A DNA stretch of 64,000 bases, from assembly GCA_021442155.1 (NCBI GenBank), contig CM038214.1:142937488-143001487 (forward strand). The letters are read 5' to 3'. The position numbers and the translations under genes are program-made. Every line of letters starts with the position of its first letter. Positions within the stretch are counted from its first letter, which is position 1. This DNA is from Cymbidium sinense. Lineage: Eukaryota > Streptophyta > Magnoliopsida > Asparagales > Orchidaceae. Below, in pieces: positions 1 through 12,099 of this stretch. The notes below the pieces were generated by a model that saw only the letters and a program-made list of their open reading frames with translations, did no database searches and was not told the DNA's origin.

Positions 1-480
1 TTATTTTAGTTTTGGTTTTAGGTTTTATTTTTTATTTATTTTTAGGTTTATTTTTTAAGTTTAAGTTTTTATTTGTTTTTATTTTAGGCTTGTGTTCAGT
101 TTATTTTATTTTAATCTTACATTTAGTTTTAATTTTATTTATGTTTTTTATTCTTAAGTTTATTTTATTTTTTAGTTTCATATTTTTTAGTTTCATTTAG
201 GTTTTTATTTATTTTATTTTAGTTCATTCTTATTAGTTTATTTTATTTAAATTTTAGGTTTAGGTTTGGGTTTTAGTTTAAGTTTTTATTTTGTTTTATT
301 TATTTATTTTAATTAGGTTTTTGGTTTATTTATTTATTTAATATTTAGGGTTTAGGGTTTTTACGGTTCAGGGTTTCGGGGTTAGGGTTTAGGTTTTTTA
401 GCGTTTATGGTTTAGGGTTTAGGTTTTAGGTTTAGGGTTCAGGTTTTACTTTAGGGTTTAAGGCTTTTGGTTTCTTTTTA
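1..480 (+). repeat. Degenerate telomere-like repeat, tail of a higher-order unit
   Basis: T-rich plus strand built from TTTA, TTTTA and TTTAGG words, turning into recognisable TTTAGGG runs at about 340-470. Cytosine is nearly absent. The open frame at 12-200 is only a translation of the repeat (Phe, Leu and Ile). It ends where GRP module 1 begins. Origin from TTTAGGG is inferred from the gradient of intact to decayed units. Confidence 0.85.
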
Positions 481-958
481 GCAGAGAACAAATTCAAATT
501 AAATATTTTTTCTTTTCGATTTCATCAACCAAGTAACACACCAAGTTTTCTAAGACACAAGCGACGACATAGATCAAAAATAAGCAAGCATAGAGGAAAT
601 CAAAAACCCGAGATAGCTAGAACCGTCTCTACTATGAAGACACAATTGCATAAGCACTAAATCAAATCAACCATTCTTTAGTTTCTCTAGTTCCCATCAG
701 AACCACCCTGGTCTCTCGAGTAGCGGGATCCACCAACATATCTCCGATCTCTCCCTTCGCCACCACTATGGCTATAACCTCTGTCGCTCCTCCCGCCTCC
801 ATAACCACCACTACTCTGACCACCACCTCCATATCTACCAGCACCTCAAGATCCCCCACCACCACTACGTTAACTGCTGCCTCCGCTTGCCCTCCATCGC
901 CAGATCTAGACTAAGCCTGGTTGACGGTGATGTTCCTACCGTTAAGGTTCTGCCCATT
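481..958 (-). pseudogene. Glycine-rich RNA-binding protein terminal-exon fragment, copy 1
   Basis: Read on the minus strand from 958, the first frame gives NGQNLNGRNITVNQA, then an in-frame TAG, then SRSG. This matches the end of the RRM in plant GRP/GR-RBP proteins, where Gln stands at the stop (CAG to TAG). After a frameshift the Gly/Tyr/Arg/Ser/Asp-rich tail follows and ends in GGSDGN, stop, RN, stop, so the family-like ending NWRN has lost Trp to TAG. The last stop is at 678-680. Bases 481-677 look like the 3' UTR and are shared with the other three copies. In copies 2-4 this UTR ends in an A-run (T-run on plus); here that run is weak. The 5' edge is AG before AATGGGC, compatible with an intron acceptor or with a 5'-truncated retrocopy. 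The N-terminal RRM half is missing, so it cannot encode a working protein. Confidence 0.75.
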
Positions 959-1699
959 CTTAGGGTTTTGGTTTAGGGTTAGGTTTATTAGGTTTTAGGG
1001 TTTAGGTTTATTTTTAAATTTATTTAGTTACCTTAAGTTTAGGTATAGGGTTTGGGTTTTAAGGTTTAGTGTTTAAGGTTAGGGTTTAGGGTTTAGTAGG
1101 TAGGGTTTAAGGGTTTATTTAGGGTGGGGAGTGGATTAGGTTTTAAGGTTTTTTAGGGTTTAAAGTTTAGGGTTTAGGATTTAGGATTTATGGTTTTTTT
1201 TTTTAAGTAAACCGGTAGGTTTAGGTTTATTTAGTTTATTTTTTATTTATTTTAGTTTATTTTATTTTTAATTTTTATTTAGATTTATTTTTTATTTATA
1301 TTTTTTTAGTTTATTTATTTTAGGTTTATTTATTTTAGTTTAGGTTTTTTTATTTTAGTTTATTTTTTAAGTTTAGGTTTAAGTTTATGTTTATTTTTTA
1401 GTTTAGTTTTATTTTTATTTTATTTTTTAGGTTTATAATTATTTTTTTTAGGCTTATGCTTAGGTTTTTATTATATATTTTTAGGTTTAGGTTTTAGGTT
1501 ATTATTTTAGGTTTTTTTTAGTTTGGGTTTAGTTTTATTTTTAGTTTATTTTATTTTATTTAGTTTAGGTATTAAGTTTAGTATATTTATTTTAGTTTAG
1601 TTTATTTTAGTTTATGGTTATGTTTATTTTATTTTGTTTTTTTAGGTTTATGTTTTTTCTAAATTTAGAGTTTAAGTATTTATTCAATTTTTGATTTTA
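959..1699 (+). repeat. Telomere-like higher-order repeat with landmark at 1205
   Basis: TTTAGGG-rich from 959 to about 1200, then the landmark AAGTAAACCGGTAGG at 1205-1219, then a long T/A-rich body of TTTATTTTAG words with scattered AGGTTTAGG. The body after the landmark repeats, almost word for word, the sequence after the landmarks at 19700 and 24534. No gene is seen. It joins the Ty3 gag fragment near 1700-1709. Confidence 0.8.
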
Positions 1700-1708
1700 T
1701 TTACGGTT

Positions 1709-2510
1709 TTGTGCCACCATCCTTCAAGATCTTTGATGGCAGCGGGAACCCACGATAACTCATTGCACACTTTAGAGCCAGCTATTGCATCATTGGTGGC
1801 AACAACGCACTCCTCTTCCGCCTTTTCGTTAGTAGTCTACCAAGTGTTGCATTGGATTGGTACACCGAACTGCCCAATGATTCGGTGAGGACTTTTGCTG
1901 AGTTGGAGCACCACTTCATCAAGAGTTTTGCAGCAGAGGGTGACTATATGTGACCTCATTGTAGAGAAATAGAAACTCAGCGAGTCCCTTGTAGATTACA
2001 TTCTCAGGTGGCGCAACTTGAGTATGAAATGCGAACCACAACTGCCCGAATAGCATGCCATTGAGATTCTTCTCAAGAATATCCATGGCCCGATCGCCTT
2101 CATGCTTAAGGGCTTTACCATCAAAATATTCGAGAAATTAATAAACAAGGCGGCTAGCCTACAAGAGAAAGCCAAATAGTTGCCCTTTCCAGACCAATCA
2201 TCTAGGCCCAAGCCGCATAAGGTGTTTAAGAAGAAGCAAGGGATAGTTGTGTCAGTAGATAGAGGGAGGCAGCTAGCCAGAGTTCAGTATCAGAGACTAT
2301 GAGCTTAGCAGCATCCTTTGCACCTCCTAATCCACCACCTCAGCCATCATACTACCCACAGTAGCTGCCACAACAACCATTTCCACCACATCAACAGCCT
2401 ACCTAATATCAGTATTTATATCCATCGCCAGGTAGCTACTTTTCACCAACTCTTGCCGATAGATTGAATAAGCCATATTCATTCAAGAGGGGGTAATTAG
2501 GAAAATCTTT
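1709..2510 (+). pseudogene. Ty3 gag (Retrotrans_gag domain), broken
   Basis: At about 1855-1950 the frame reads DWYTELPNDSVRTFAELEHH and continues with a Phe-rich helix, the core of the Retrotrans_gag capsid domain. It goes on through LVDYILRWRNLSMKC and a segment ending SLQEKAK. A Pro/Gln/Tyr-rich tail follows at 2320-2450, interrupted by stops that replace Gln codons. A TAG at about 2178 stands where the second copy (near 25555) has CAG, direct evidence of a C-to-T stop. No zinc knuckle was found. Gag would form the virus-like particle. This copy is non-functional. Confidence 0.8.
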
Positions 2511-3499
2511 AAGAATCTCTTAAAATAACCTGACTTTCAATTACTAGAGCTACGATGCCAGAGGAAGGGGGCAAGTGTGATGATCCTAGCTATGCCCCTA
2601 CCACCACATGTTAGGCCATGTCTTGAGGATTTTTTCACTTTTAAGGATTAGCTTGAGCTAAGCTACAAGTTGAGATACATAGTTATCCCTAAGGAATACT
2701 TATTAGAACAACCATTTAGTTATGTTAGAGTAATCCTTGGGGATACTTGTGATCCTCTTAAGACCAAAGAAGGTTATGATATCTCCCTATCTCGAACCTC
2801 TATGAAGATCATTTCCAAGATCAAGAAGCTTTACTTTCAGGTGGCTGAAGTAGCTCAAACCTCCAAAACCAAGGAAAGTTTGTAGTTGCAAAAGACAACT
2901 CGAGGAGGGTGACAACCCAGCAGTAGCAGTAGCTCACCATACTTGCCCAAGATAGTCCACTAGTGTAGCCACCGTCCGAGTCCAGTACCATCTCCATAGC
3001 TACCACTCTTCTACTAGCTCCTCTTCTACCAACAAGAGCATTGTACATGCGAATAATGGCACTAATCCCTTACTTCACTTACTTTATTTGATTTCTATCA
3101 TGTACCTCCACCCAAAAGAAAATTAATGAAGAAAGTTGATTCTACTTATATATTGTCTACTTCTCATGCTCTTGATTTTATTCATATTGAAAGCTCTCTG
3201 AGTCTAAATAAAAGTAATAGCTTTAGTAGTTCCAGTCATTTCCTTTCTAATTTAGAGTCAGACAATCCTTCTATGAATCAATCAATTTTACCTCTTGAGA
3301 TTGACTCAGAGTCAACTGACTCTGACTATCCCATCGGAGAAGCTGTAGTTATGCCCGATGAGAAGGTAGAACTTTCCACAAGCCATCATTCCAAGATGTC
3401 ATTGAAGTTAACCTATGCAGTGGCAAAGTTCTACCTCTCAGGGAAGCACCTTAGGATAAGGGTAAGCAAGTCATAAGTTCTAGTGAGCAGATAGCTCCT
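2511..3499 (+). other. Spacer between gag and protease; open frame 3126-3476 of unknown function
   Basis: This lies between gag and protease of the same element, where Tat elements usually carry a long poorly conserved stretch. The 116-residue open frame at 3126-3476 is Ser-rich (a Ser/Asn/Leu tract, then an acidic stretch with EIDSESTDSDY). Another short open frame lies at 2670-2885. I recognise no domain in either. They are best read as polyprotein linker. Confidence 0.5.
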
Positions 3500-3959
3500 C
3501 CATAGGATGATCCACCCATGGATATGCTTATAGAGGACCAAGCCAGAGTTGATTACAATGTCTTAGCTCACCTTAGAAAGTTTCCAGCTATATTAAGCAT
3601 ATACGATGCCCTTTTCTTATCCAAAGAGATGATGGAATTTTTAATTAAGCCATACTTGATCTAGAGATATATTTAGCTCAGCTGACCACTATTAAAGAGG
3701 AGGCATGCCACTCAAAGGATATCTTAGGAGTTACATTCAGCGATGAAGACTTACTCCTAGGGACGACCATGCACCGCATCTTTACATTATAGGTGATGTT
3801 AGTAGATATAGGGTATCTAGAGTTCTAGTTGACCCAGGTGTATCAGTTAATATTATGAGTCTATGAACCCTTGCCTACTTGAGGATCGACATCTCCAAAC
3901 TCCAGAAAGAACAAATAAGGTTGAGAGGATTCAATGAACAAGATTATAGGGCCTTGTGG
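3500..3959 (+). pseudogene. Retroviral-type aspartic protease, N-terminal half
   Basis: A frame at about 3780-3955 reads SRVLVDPGVSVNIMSL, then LRGFNEQDYRAL. This matches the Tat-type retropepsin active-site strand, VLVDxGxSxNI, with the catalytic Asp kept and Gly/Ser replaced by Pro. The family continues into a strand pair ending LLGRPWIH. That part lies about 6.7 kb downstream, from 10701. The break falls inside the fold, so the gene was whole before the insertion. Upstream bases 3500-3770 carry the usual linker with several stops. Confidence 0.75.
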
Positions 3960-6595
3960 TGTTTATTTTTTGATTTATAGGGGACACCACACAAATCATA
4001 GAGGTACTTTTTGAGGTGATGGGGTACAACATTAAAGTATGATATACTATCACAAAAGATAGAGGAATCACCCTACAATGGACCTAATCACTTAATAAGG
4101 ACTCATAAGGCATGATGAGTCTTCAAATGTACTAGAGATTTTTCCCAAACTTTACATGGATGAATAAAGCATGGTTTATATTAGACTTGGTTCTTAAGTT
4201 CCCTATAGAGGAAAGCCTCCATAGTTAATTACATCTTAGGGAATGAAATTTTCTAAGAATATTTGCAATTAAAGTAGACAATTATCATCTCCAAATATTT
4301 CAAGGTTAGACTATCAAAGGATTTGGTTGTATTTGGAAAATCAATTGAGAAAGTTCAAAGAGAAGACTTATTTTTGGAATTCAAATGAAATAAATAAGAA
4401 ATTCTCATGATACAAGGAAGCCTAGTAAGCATTTTAATATATCATATAGTTGGGCTTAATAATTTTAAAGTTGACAAGATTTAAATGTTTTGAGTTGAAA
4501 TTTAATTAGATTACTAGGGATTATAATCCACCAACACAAGTTTGTGGGAATACCTAATAGGTGAGGATTTATGCTCGTAGACTGAAGGAAATAGCTACCT
4601 CAGATCCTAAATCTTGGGAGATTTAGTATGAGCTAAATCATAACCTAAATCTAAGCGATAGGTGGAAATAAGGGATTATCTCCACAAGAGAGAATAAATT
4701 ATCCAACTTCTAGACTTATAACTGCCTGGAGTGGCCACCAGCTAACTCCTATGATTTTAAAACCATGTAGTATGGTCTTATGAATTGGAAGATAGCTAGG
4801 GTTATTATTTAATTAGAAAGAGACTAAAGTCCTAAACACACTCCCTAAGTGACTAGAGCATAAGTGGTATGAGCATATGACTTAATCTATAGATGTAAAG
4901 TCTTTTTAAATTTTATTTTATTTTAGACACATTATTTCGAGAGAGGCTTATGGATTTCTTATGCCTAAATGTATGATGAAATAGGGTATGGGTCAAATCA
5001 GCTAGAAGAAGGTGTTCTTCACCACATGGGATGCCCTCACAAGTCAAGCATTCCTTTGTCATGCAAGTATGGAGATCATTCATATTCAAGAGAGAAAGAA
5101 TATGCATGCATGAGGTGAAACTTACAACCATACAACTAAGGGGTTACTAAACCTTTTAATTATCTTATTTATGTCTTAGGCTTTATGATGAGCTTATGAG
5201 TAGTTTAAAATTTAGTTATGAGTGATTAGTTGGGTAGAAAAATTATTTTTATCCTAAGAGCCTAATCATGTCCAAGCCAAATATTAAAGCATTAATCATT
5301 TAAGAAACTATGAAAAGCATACTGTCTTGATGCACAATGTAAACATAACATCAAAAAATTATATAAACTATCTTAAAAGAATAAAAGGCTAGTGAGGTTG
5401 GGTACCGTTGTACAACCCGAAGAGATAAAAGATGGGTAACCGAGCTATACCCTTATACAACCTCTAATATGAAAGAATAATTATAATTGTATTAAATGTT
5501 ATGTGGCTCTTCTTTCTTCATATCTCCATTTTTTATTTGGTTCTTTCTTTTATTTGGATGGTGCTTTCTTCAAAGGAATCACAAGGCACCCTAGGACAAA
5601 GCCTTATGGCCACTGCTCATCCTAATCCCCCATAGCACTAATCCTAATTCTTATTGAAAAATTTACATTTATGTTAGAAAAGTAAATTTAATTACACCTG
5701 CAAAATAAAGGTTAGCTAAATATACATATAATCCCAAGCAGTTGTATTTATAAATTGGACTTAGCACCCTACACATGGGTAACTAAGCCCACATATCCTA
5801 ACTTGGATTATGCTTAAGGATTTAAGCAACCTGCAAAAAGAGCATTCACATTTATTTTTAAGCATCTCCTAAGAAGATTCCCCTGCAAAAAACATGATTA
5901 GGCTAATATTGGTCCATCATCCAGTTTACAAAGCATACACCCTAACATCCAATCTACAGTAATACATCATAAAACAAAACATACATCTCATTATACATCA
6001 TCCTAACTTAGAGCTAGAAGTGGTTGATTAATTCTAATGTGTGTATTAAGGCATGTGTGGTAAGTCTTGCTAGGCATTAGTGTTGTATTTTCTAAGTGTA
6101 GAAGGATTTAATTTAACATAGAAGGTTGATTTCACTTGAAGTAGTTTAATTAATTTGAGAATTTTAATTTGTGTTTTCTTTTGTTTCATTTCATTACACT
6201 TAGCAACTAAGTATTTTAAAGAGAGGAAAAGAGGACTGCGCTCTTTCATCCGTACCTTAGGTCGCTTTATATAGTATATTAATTTGATTTAGTTCTCTTT
6301 AGTGAATGGCTTATTAAATTAGTTAACTAATCCTAAGTTTAGGTTCACTTTAAATAATCCTATTTAAAATGGAAGACATCTTAAGATTAAGTTAATTGAA
6401 TTACTACCTTTGAAACAAGCATATGATTCAATCCTAAGTGTATCTATACATGCAACATATTTTATAACACTTAAATGATGAATGTATGTGTATGTTTAGA
6501 ATTTATATTTTATTTGATTCAATTATTTAAACATACTAATTTAAAACTTTATCCAAATTCTTTTATAGAAAGGAGATAAGAATTACATTAAATAG

Positions 6596-7222
6596 GCATG
6601 GCTGTTGTTAAACCAGGGAAGTGAGATAATCAAATGAATTCTTTGGACCTAGCTAAAGCCTCATATTCTTAGGAAGTCCATACTATATACCCATTTACAG
6701 TCAAACATATGTAAATTCATATACATGAACATAATAAGTAAGTTCCAAATCATATGGATAATTAATTCAACCACTTAGTCAATTATGAATGCATGCAATT
6801 TTAATGTAAAATGGGTTTTCATTCTTTAGTCACATATGCATATTCATGGGAAGTGAGGTAATCAAAGATATAGGCAAGTATGTGTCATTGTTAAACCAGA
6901 GAAGTGAGGTAATCAAATGACCTCCTAGGGCTAACTAAAGCCTTATATTCTTGGGATGTCTAGACTATATACTTGCTTATCTTGGACACACATGGATATA
7001 TAAATAAATGAGGGATAAAAAACCATGCAAAGATTGTATATTTTTTATTGAATCATTTATATATATGAATTAAAGCTCTATCAAAATTTTAATGTTGAAA
7101 TACATAATAATGAAATCAAATGGGTATGTGCCATTATTAAACTAGGGAAGTGAGATAATCAAATGTCCTCCTTGGGGCTAGCTAAAGCCTCATGTTCCTA
7201 GGATGTCCAGACTATATACCCA
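6596..7222 (+). repeat. Three imperfect direct repeats (about 100 bases each)
   Basis: Units at about 6596-6702, 6875-6980 and 7121-7222 each contain a GTTAAACCAGGGAAGTGAG-like start, ATAATCAAATG, AGCTAAAGCCTCAT, and a TGTCCAGACTATATACC-like end. They are separated by unrelated AT-rich DNA, spaced about 280 and 245 bases. The related blocks at about 27822 and 50980 appear to keep only one unit. Confidence 0.8.
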
Positions 7223-9199
7223 TTACCATTCAATCTTATATAAATCAACACATTAATAGAGAAAAGAGAACTCAACATTCATACACTTATGCTATAAGTA
7301 CATGCAGTTCTTATGTATTTATAACTAGTATCATAACATATATTATTATTCATTTATAAGCTTTTGAAAAATACATTTTGATTTAATAGTGAGTATAGCC
7401 ATGCATATATTAAATTAAATCAACACATGCAAGCTTACATAAAGGAAATCAATTTTAGTTTACTTGATTTTAAAAAGATGGATGCATGAATTCAAATGAC
7501 ATACCAAATTTAACATGATTGGAAAGAGGACAATCAAATATAAGCATGTGATTCATTCAACCAAACTAGTTCATAAGGATAATAAAATCAAATAAGATTA
7601 TTTAAAGCAAACCAAAGCTTTGTTTTCTTAATTAAGTTTTGGATTTGATTTGATTGAAAGAGGTGAAGAGAAATCATCACTTGTTGTTTTAAACCCATTC
7701 CCACATTAGTGATATGATTTAATTTAAGGAAATGTAATTAAGTTAATTTTATGGGTAACCCTAATTTTATGAATTACTTATCCATACCTATATCAGCTTG
7801 AAGTAATTAACTAAATAATTATGAGCCAACATGATATTCATGGAAAATAAACTTACAATGATCCTAGGAAATAAATGGGGCCTAATGCAATTGGCTCATG
7901 ATTAAAAGTTAATTAGATTAAGATACTTAATTAATTACTCTTATGGTTTTCCCACACATGTGGACTAACCGTAATTTTATTAAACTCTTATAGCTTATTA
8001 AACACTTAAAGATCTATGATTAAGCCCATAACTTAATATGATTAAATTAAATTTTTCTAGCAGATCTAATCACGATCGTCCATTTTGATCATGCAGAATG
8101 GACAGTGCGTGATCTAATGTGATGCGAGTGAGGGAGAATGGAGTCTGTTTGCCATTGTTCACGTGATCCAATCTTTCCCGATCTTGGATCAACTCCAAAA
8201 GGATCCCACACCTTCATGACATCGTTCAGAGGGGATCCAATAATAAATATCACACGAGATGCAAGTTTTCTTCAAAAATCTCCAACCCATTTTTTCTAAA
8301 GGATTGGTTTTGGAAGCAGACCTCACTGGTGCTCAAGACTGGAAGCTTCAATGATTGAGGAAGCTTTATCTAGTGGAGACAAAGGCCTATTGAGTAGCAA
8401 CTGGATCAATTCATTAATGTTTGCTCGGAAGGCCACAAATCGATGATTTAGAGGTTGTCTTTGATTGAAGTCCCACCTTTGGTGCTCGAGAAGCTTGGGA
8501 TGATTTGTTCTTACTTGATGAGGCATAGGGATGGTGCGTGCAAAGTTAATTTTAGTTTGATGGAGAAATGGAGAAGTTAGGTCAGAAATTGGGAGTGTCC
8601 TATTTAGGGATGGATGAGAATGGCATTTTTTGATCGAGGAATGAAGCTTAAGAGCTTAGAGAATGGCTCTAGAAGATTGTCTTGGGTAGCTAAGGCTCTG
8701 AAGAATAATTTTTGTGTGTGTTTGAGTGAAAATGAGGGGTGTATACCCCATTCATCTTGATCAGACGGTTGGATCTAGTTTGGCTTCTAGTGGCCGCCAT
8801 CTGAGTCGTGGGTGGCAGGAAAGAGGTGAGTTGGCTCGACTTGGTTGGTTAAAGTTGTGGAGGTGGCTGCTAAGGAGGAATCATGGATGTCCTATGAGTT
8901 TCTAATGCTCTAATGGGAGAGTGAGGTTATTTCACCTCCCATGGGTCATGACCCACCCAACCACCCCTTGGGTCAAGCTGGGCAATGTCCTAGGTGCCTG
9001 GTGGACCATTGGGAGGAACCAAGGAAAATGTAAATGACCACTTACATGGCTGATTTGTCTCATGTGATGCCTTTGACCAAAGGGTAGAATGATCATTTGA
9101 GATTGAATTTGATTTAGGTAAATTTGAAATGAGCCAAAAGGGGGTTAGCCCAAATTTCAAGTCAATTGGAGTTAATTTGGTTAGGTTTGGCTCAATTTA

Positions 9200-9970
9200 A
9201 CTCATTTAGGTCAAATTGGGTTAGGTTGGGTCAAGTTGACTAATTGGCCAAATTAGGTCAAACTAAGAGTTGGGTCAAGTGGTTTAGTTTGGATTAGATT
9301 TGAATTTGGCTCATTTGAATTCATTTGGGTCAAATGGGTTATGTTGACCAATTTGACCAAATTTGCCAAATTGGCTTGGGTTGAGTGTTGGTTTGGGTTT
9401 AGTTGACCAATTAAAGATAATTGTAGGCTTTGGTTTCAATTAATTTGGATTTGTTTTTCATTTAGGCCAACTTGAACATTTAGGTCAATTTGTGCTAAGT
9501 AGGTCAATTGGGTTCAATTGGTCCAATCATGGCTTTGGTCAAGTTCAATAATCAATTTGGAATGAACTTGAGCCATTGATTGCAATCAATTTGGTTTATA
9601 TTTTGATTCAACCCAATTTGGTCTTTTAGGTCAATTTTGGTCAACTTGGGTCAAGAGGGATAATTGGGTTTGGTTTGACTCAATTGAAAGTCAAGTCATA
9701 TTCAAATATTGATTTTGATTTGGTATGAATCATTGGTTTCAAAGGACTTAACTTTGGTTGTAATTTGGCTAGTTTGGGATCATATGGGTTAAGGGGTTGA
9801 CTTGGTCAAATGACCAAGTTGAGTTGGTTTGACCATATTTATGATAATTGATCAACCTAGGGTGATCAATAATCATGATGGATGGTTTTGATGGGTTTGG
9901 TTCTATCCAATTTGGGTAGGATTAAAACTTGGCTCAAATAGGTTAAATTGGGCACTTTGGGTCAAGTGGA
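9200..9970 (+). promoter_or_regulatory. Tract dense in TTGAC/GTCAA (W-box core) words
   Basis: I count about 20 TTGAC or GTCAA words in under 800 bases, mostly as GGGTCAAGTTGAC-like strings, within the right part of the insertion. TTGAC is the core bound by plant WRKY factors. The same tract is shorter in the related blocks at about 30770 and 54000. It may be a regulatory cluster, or only a worn short tandem repeat of a TTGGGTCAA word. Binding is inferred. Confidence 0.35.
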
Positions 9971-10700
9971 TCAATTGGGTTTAGTTGGCTTGATTTTTTT
10001 TTGGATTTAGTTTATTTATGGATTTGGGTTTGATATAATTTCAATTGGCTTGGGTTCAAATGAGGGTTTGTTTTTTGTTGGTCATGACTTAAATTTTTTT
10101 GAGTTTGGATTTATTTTGATTTTATTTTTTATTTGTGAATATTATTGAAGGTATGATTTATGAGAAAATCAATTGAATTTGGTTTTGAATTTTAAGTTCA
10201 TGGGTTGGGTCATTGTAAGCTTCATATTTTGATTTTTTGATTTAGTTTGATTTAGTTTTAATCATTTAAATGTTGATTTGATTTATTTTGAAGATGATTG
10301 ATGATATGTGAGAAAATCAATGAGTTTTTAGTTGATTTGGATAATATTTAGCTAAGTCCATGGGATATGTCATATCTTAGGAAGAGTTTTAAAGTTTGAT
10401 TTGATCATATGATTTAATCATTTGGTTTTGGAATTTGGATTTGGGTGGATTTTAATTTTAATTTGATGTTTGAATTGAACTTGAGGTTTGGTTTGAGAAG
10501 GTGAACATGAATTGGTTTTGGGTTGAAGGTGATTATTATCCTAATCCCTAAGGCATTACTTAATCATATGGTTAACCCTTCTAAGTCTTTAGGCTTAGGT
10601 TAAGTGATTACCTAATTGTTAGAAGTGTCTTATGACTAAGGAAGTCTTAGTCTCTAAAAGTCTCCTAAGTCTAAGATTGGAAGATTGAATCTGCACTCCA

Positions 10701-10990
10701 AAAGTGAGGTCAAAGTGTTGCCTTTAGAGATAGATGATTAGAAGACCGAAGCCAAGTTTCACATTATAGACTTGGATACATCTTTCAGTGCTTTGCTTGG
10801 TAGACCATGGATACATAAGAACAACATAATTCCATTTTCTCTACATCAGTGTATGAAGTTCATGAGAGGTGGGATCATCTACTATGGCAAAGGAGATCTC
10901 AAGCCATTTACAGTTCATGAGGTCGCATATATGAGGATGCAGCTTACTACCTCCTTCAAAATCAATAAATTTATTCTCATGAACTTGGCC
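10701..10990 (+). pseudogene. Aspartic protease, C-terminal half
   Basis: After the insertion the frame resumes with SEVKVLPLEIDD, a stop, then AKFHIIDLDTSFSALLGRPW and IHKNNIIPFSLHQCMKF. LLGRPWIHK and SLHQC are typical of the end of Tat-type proteases. It continues through GDLKPFTVHE into the linker before the reverse transcriptase. The minus-strand B and C pol copies have the matching segment at about 35040-35165 and 58340-58465. Confidence 0.8.
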
Positions 10991-12090
10991 AAAGTTTAAA
11001 AATAAAAGAAAAAGATAAAGAAAAAAAAAGGAAAGAGAAAAAGAAAAGAAATGAGAAAATGAAAAAAAATAAAAGGGAGAGAAATTAGATTTGGAGGAAG
11101 TGGAGCGACGATTCCACCCACAGTTACTCCATTTAAACATATGGGATGATGACCTAACCTCCACTAGGCATGAAGAGGCTTAGGAGAGGCACTAGGGTTG
11201 GAAATCCTCCGTATTGGCTACCCAATAGAAGATATGTCCTAGCTACCAAGAGTACACTTACTATCCATACAAACTTAGAATCTAATTCATAGGATGAGTC
11301 TTATATGGTTAGTACACCAGCCAACTCTTCTCAGCAGTAGATTCCCTTGGAGGTGACACTTAAGCCAGATAATAATGAAGATTGGGCTCCAAAGCAAAGC
11401 ATAAGTGTATCCAAGTTTATATGTGAAATAGTTAGGCATCGGTTAGGAACCTTAGCTCTAACCCCACTTTCCCCTCAAAAAGTTAAGGGTTTAGTAGTTA
11501 TGGAAGCACCAAAGTCATCCACAGGAGTGAAGACTCAGAGGTTCTTTTTGGGAGCATCATCCTCAAGTCAAGAAGTTGATGTAGAACTTGAGGATGATTC
11601 ATATAAAGGTTTAATAGAATTATCTTTTGATTAGTACTTGCCTTGTGTTCATAATTTAGCAAAGAAAGGGTGAATCCCACATACTTGGTCAAAGTGTAGT
11701 CAGACTACTTCGAAAGAAATTGGAAGAACAAATGCAAAAGCTCTCAATCAAGATCAAGACTAGGAATTGTTATAGTGGGTCTAGTTGATGATGATGATTA
11801 CTACTTTGTCATCACCAATCATTAAGAATCTGATAGGTTCTTTTCAAATCACATTAACTCATATGAGGAGTTGTTCTTAAAAATTGATGATCTAGATGAT
11901 TTTAAAGTCAAAGATGCACCACCAAAGTTTGATGAAGCGATCAAGTCAACCATCAATGAGCTCAAGGTAATCAACTTAGGAATAGAAGAAGATCCGGGCA
12001 TGACATACATCAGTTCTTTATTGAATGAAATTAAAATCAATGACTTAATTAGTCTATTGACTGAGTTTAAGAACTGCATTGCATGGAGTT
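10991..12090 (+). pseudogene. Protease-RT linker with Lys-rich stretch
   Basis: Bases 10998-11090 are nearly all purine and translate to a Lys/Glu/Arg-rich tract, matching the KRKKRRKKRKEKKE tract of the minus-strand copy at about 34930. Further on, LGTLALTPLSPQKVKGLVV and YKGLIELSFD align with VDTLTLTPLNQNK and NERIEFPFD of the other pol copies. At 11871-12095 DAPPKFDEAIKSTINELK leads into the reverse transcriptase. It has no known enzymatic role and is part of the polyprotein. Confidence 0.7.
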
Positions 12091-12099
12091 ATTAAGTGA

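Larger units (their letters stand above)
3960..10700. mobile_element. 6.7-kb non-coding insertion inside the protease, LTR-like or non-autonomous element
   Basis: It is flanked on both sides by halves of one protease. The left end begins TGTTT (3960) and the right end can be placed at CTCCA (10700), giving the TG...CA ends usual for LTRs. Flanks GTGG and GTGAG could be a worn target-site duplication, but this is weak. There is no convincing coding region: the open frames are short and unrelated to known proteins. Much of it, to roughly 9600, is homologous in the same orientation to 25599-30910 and 48711-54190. A large solo LTR of a Tat/Ogre-like element, or a non-coding LARD-type element, would fit. 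The exact ends are inferred. Confidence 0.6.

Noticed and set aside
12..200. Open frame of hydrophobic residues at the window start
   Set aside because: Same cause: T-rich repeat read as codons.
662..865. Val/Gly-rich open frame as a gene of its own
   Set aside because: It is a shifted frame of the GRP Gly-rich tail; the family-like frame lies beside it.
10841..11164. 107-residue minus-strand open frame
   Set aside because: It is the antisense of the Lys-rich protease-RT linker (polypurine tract) of the plus-strand Ty3 element.
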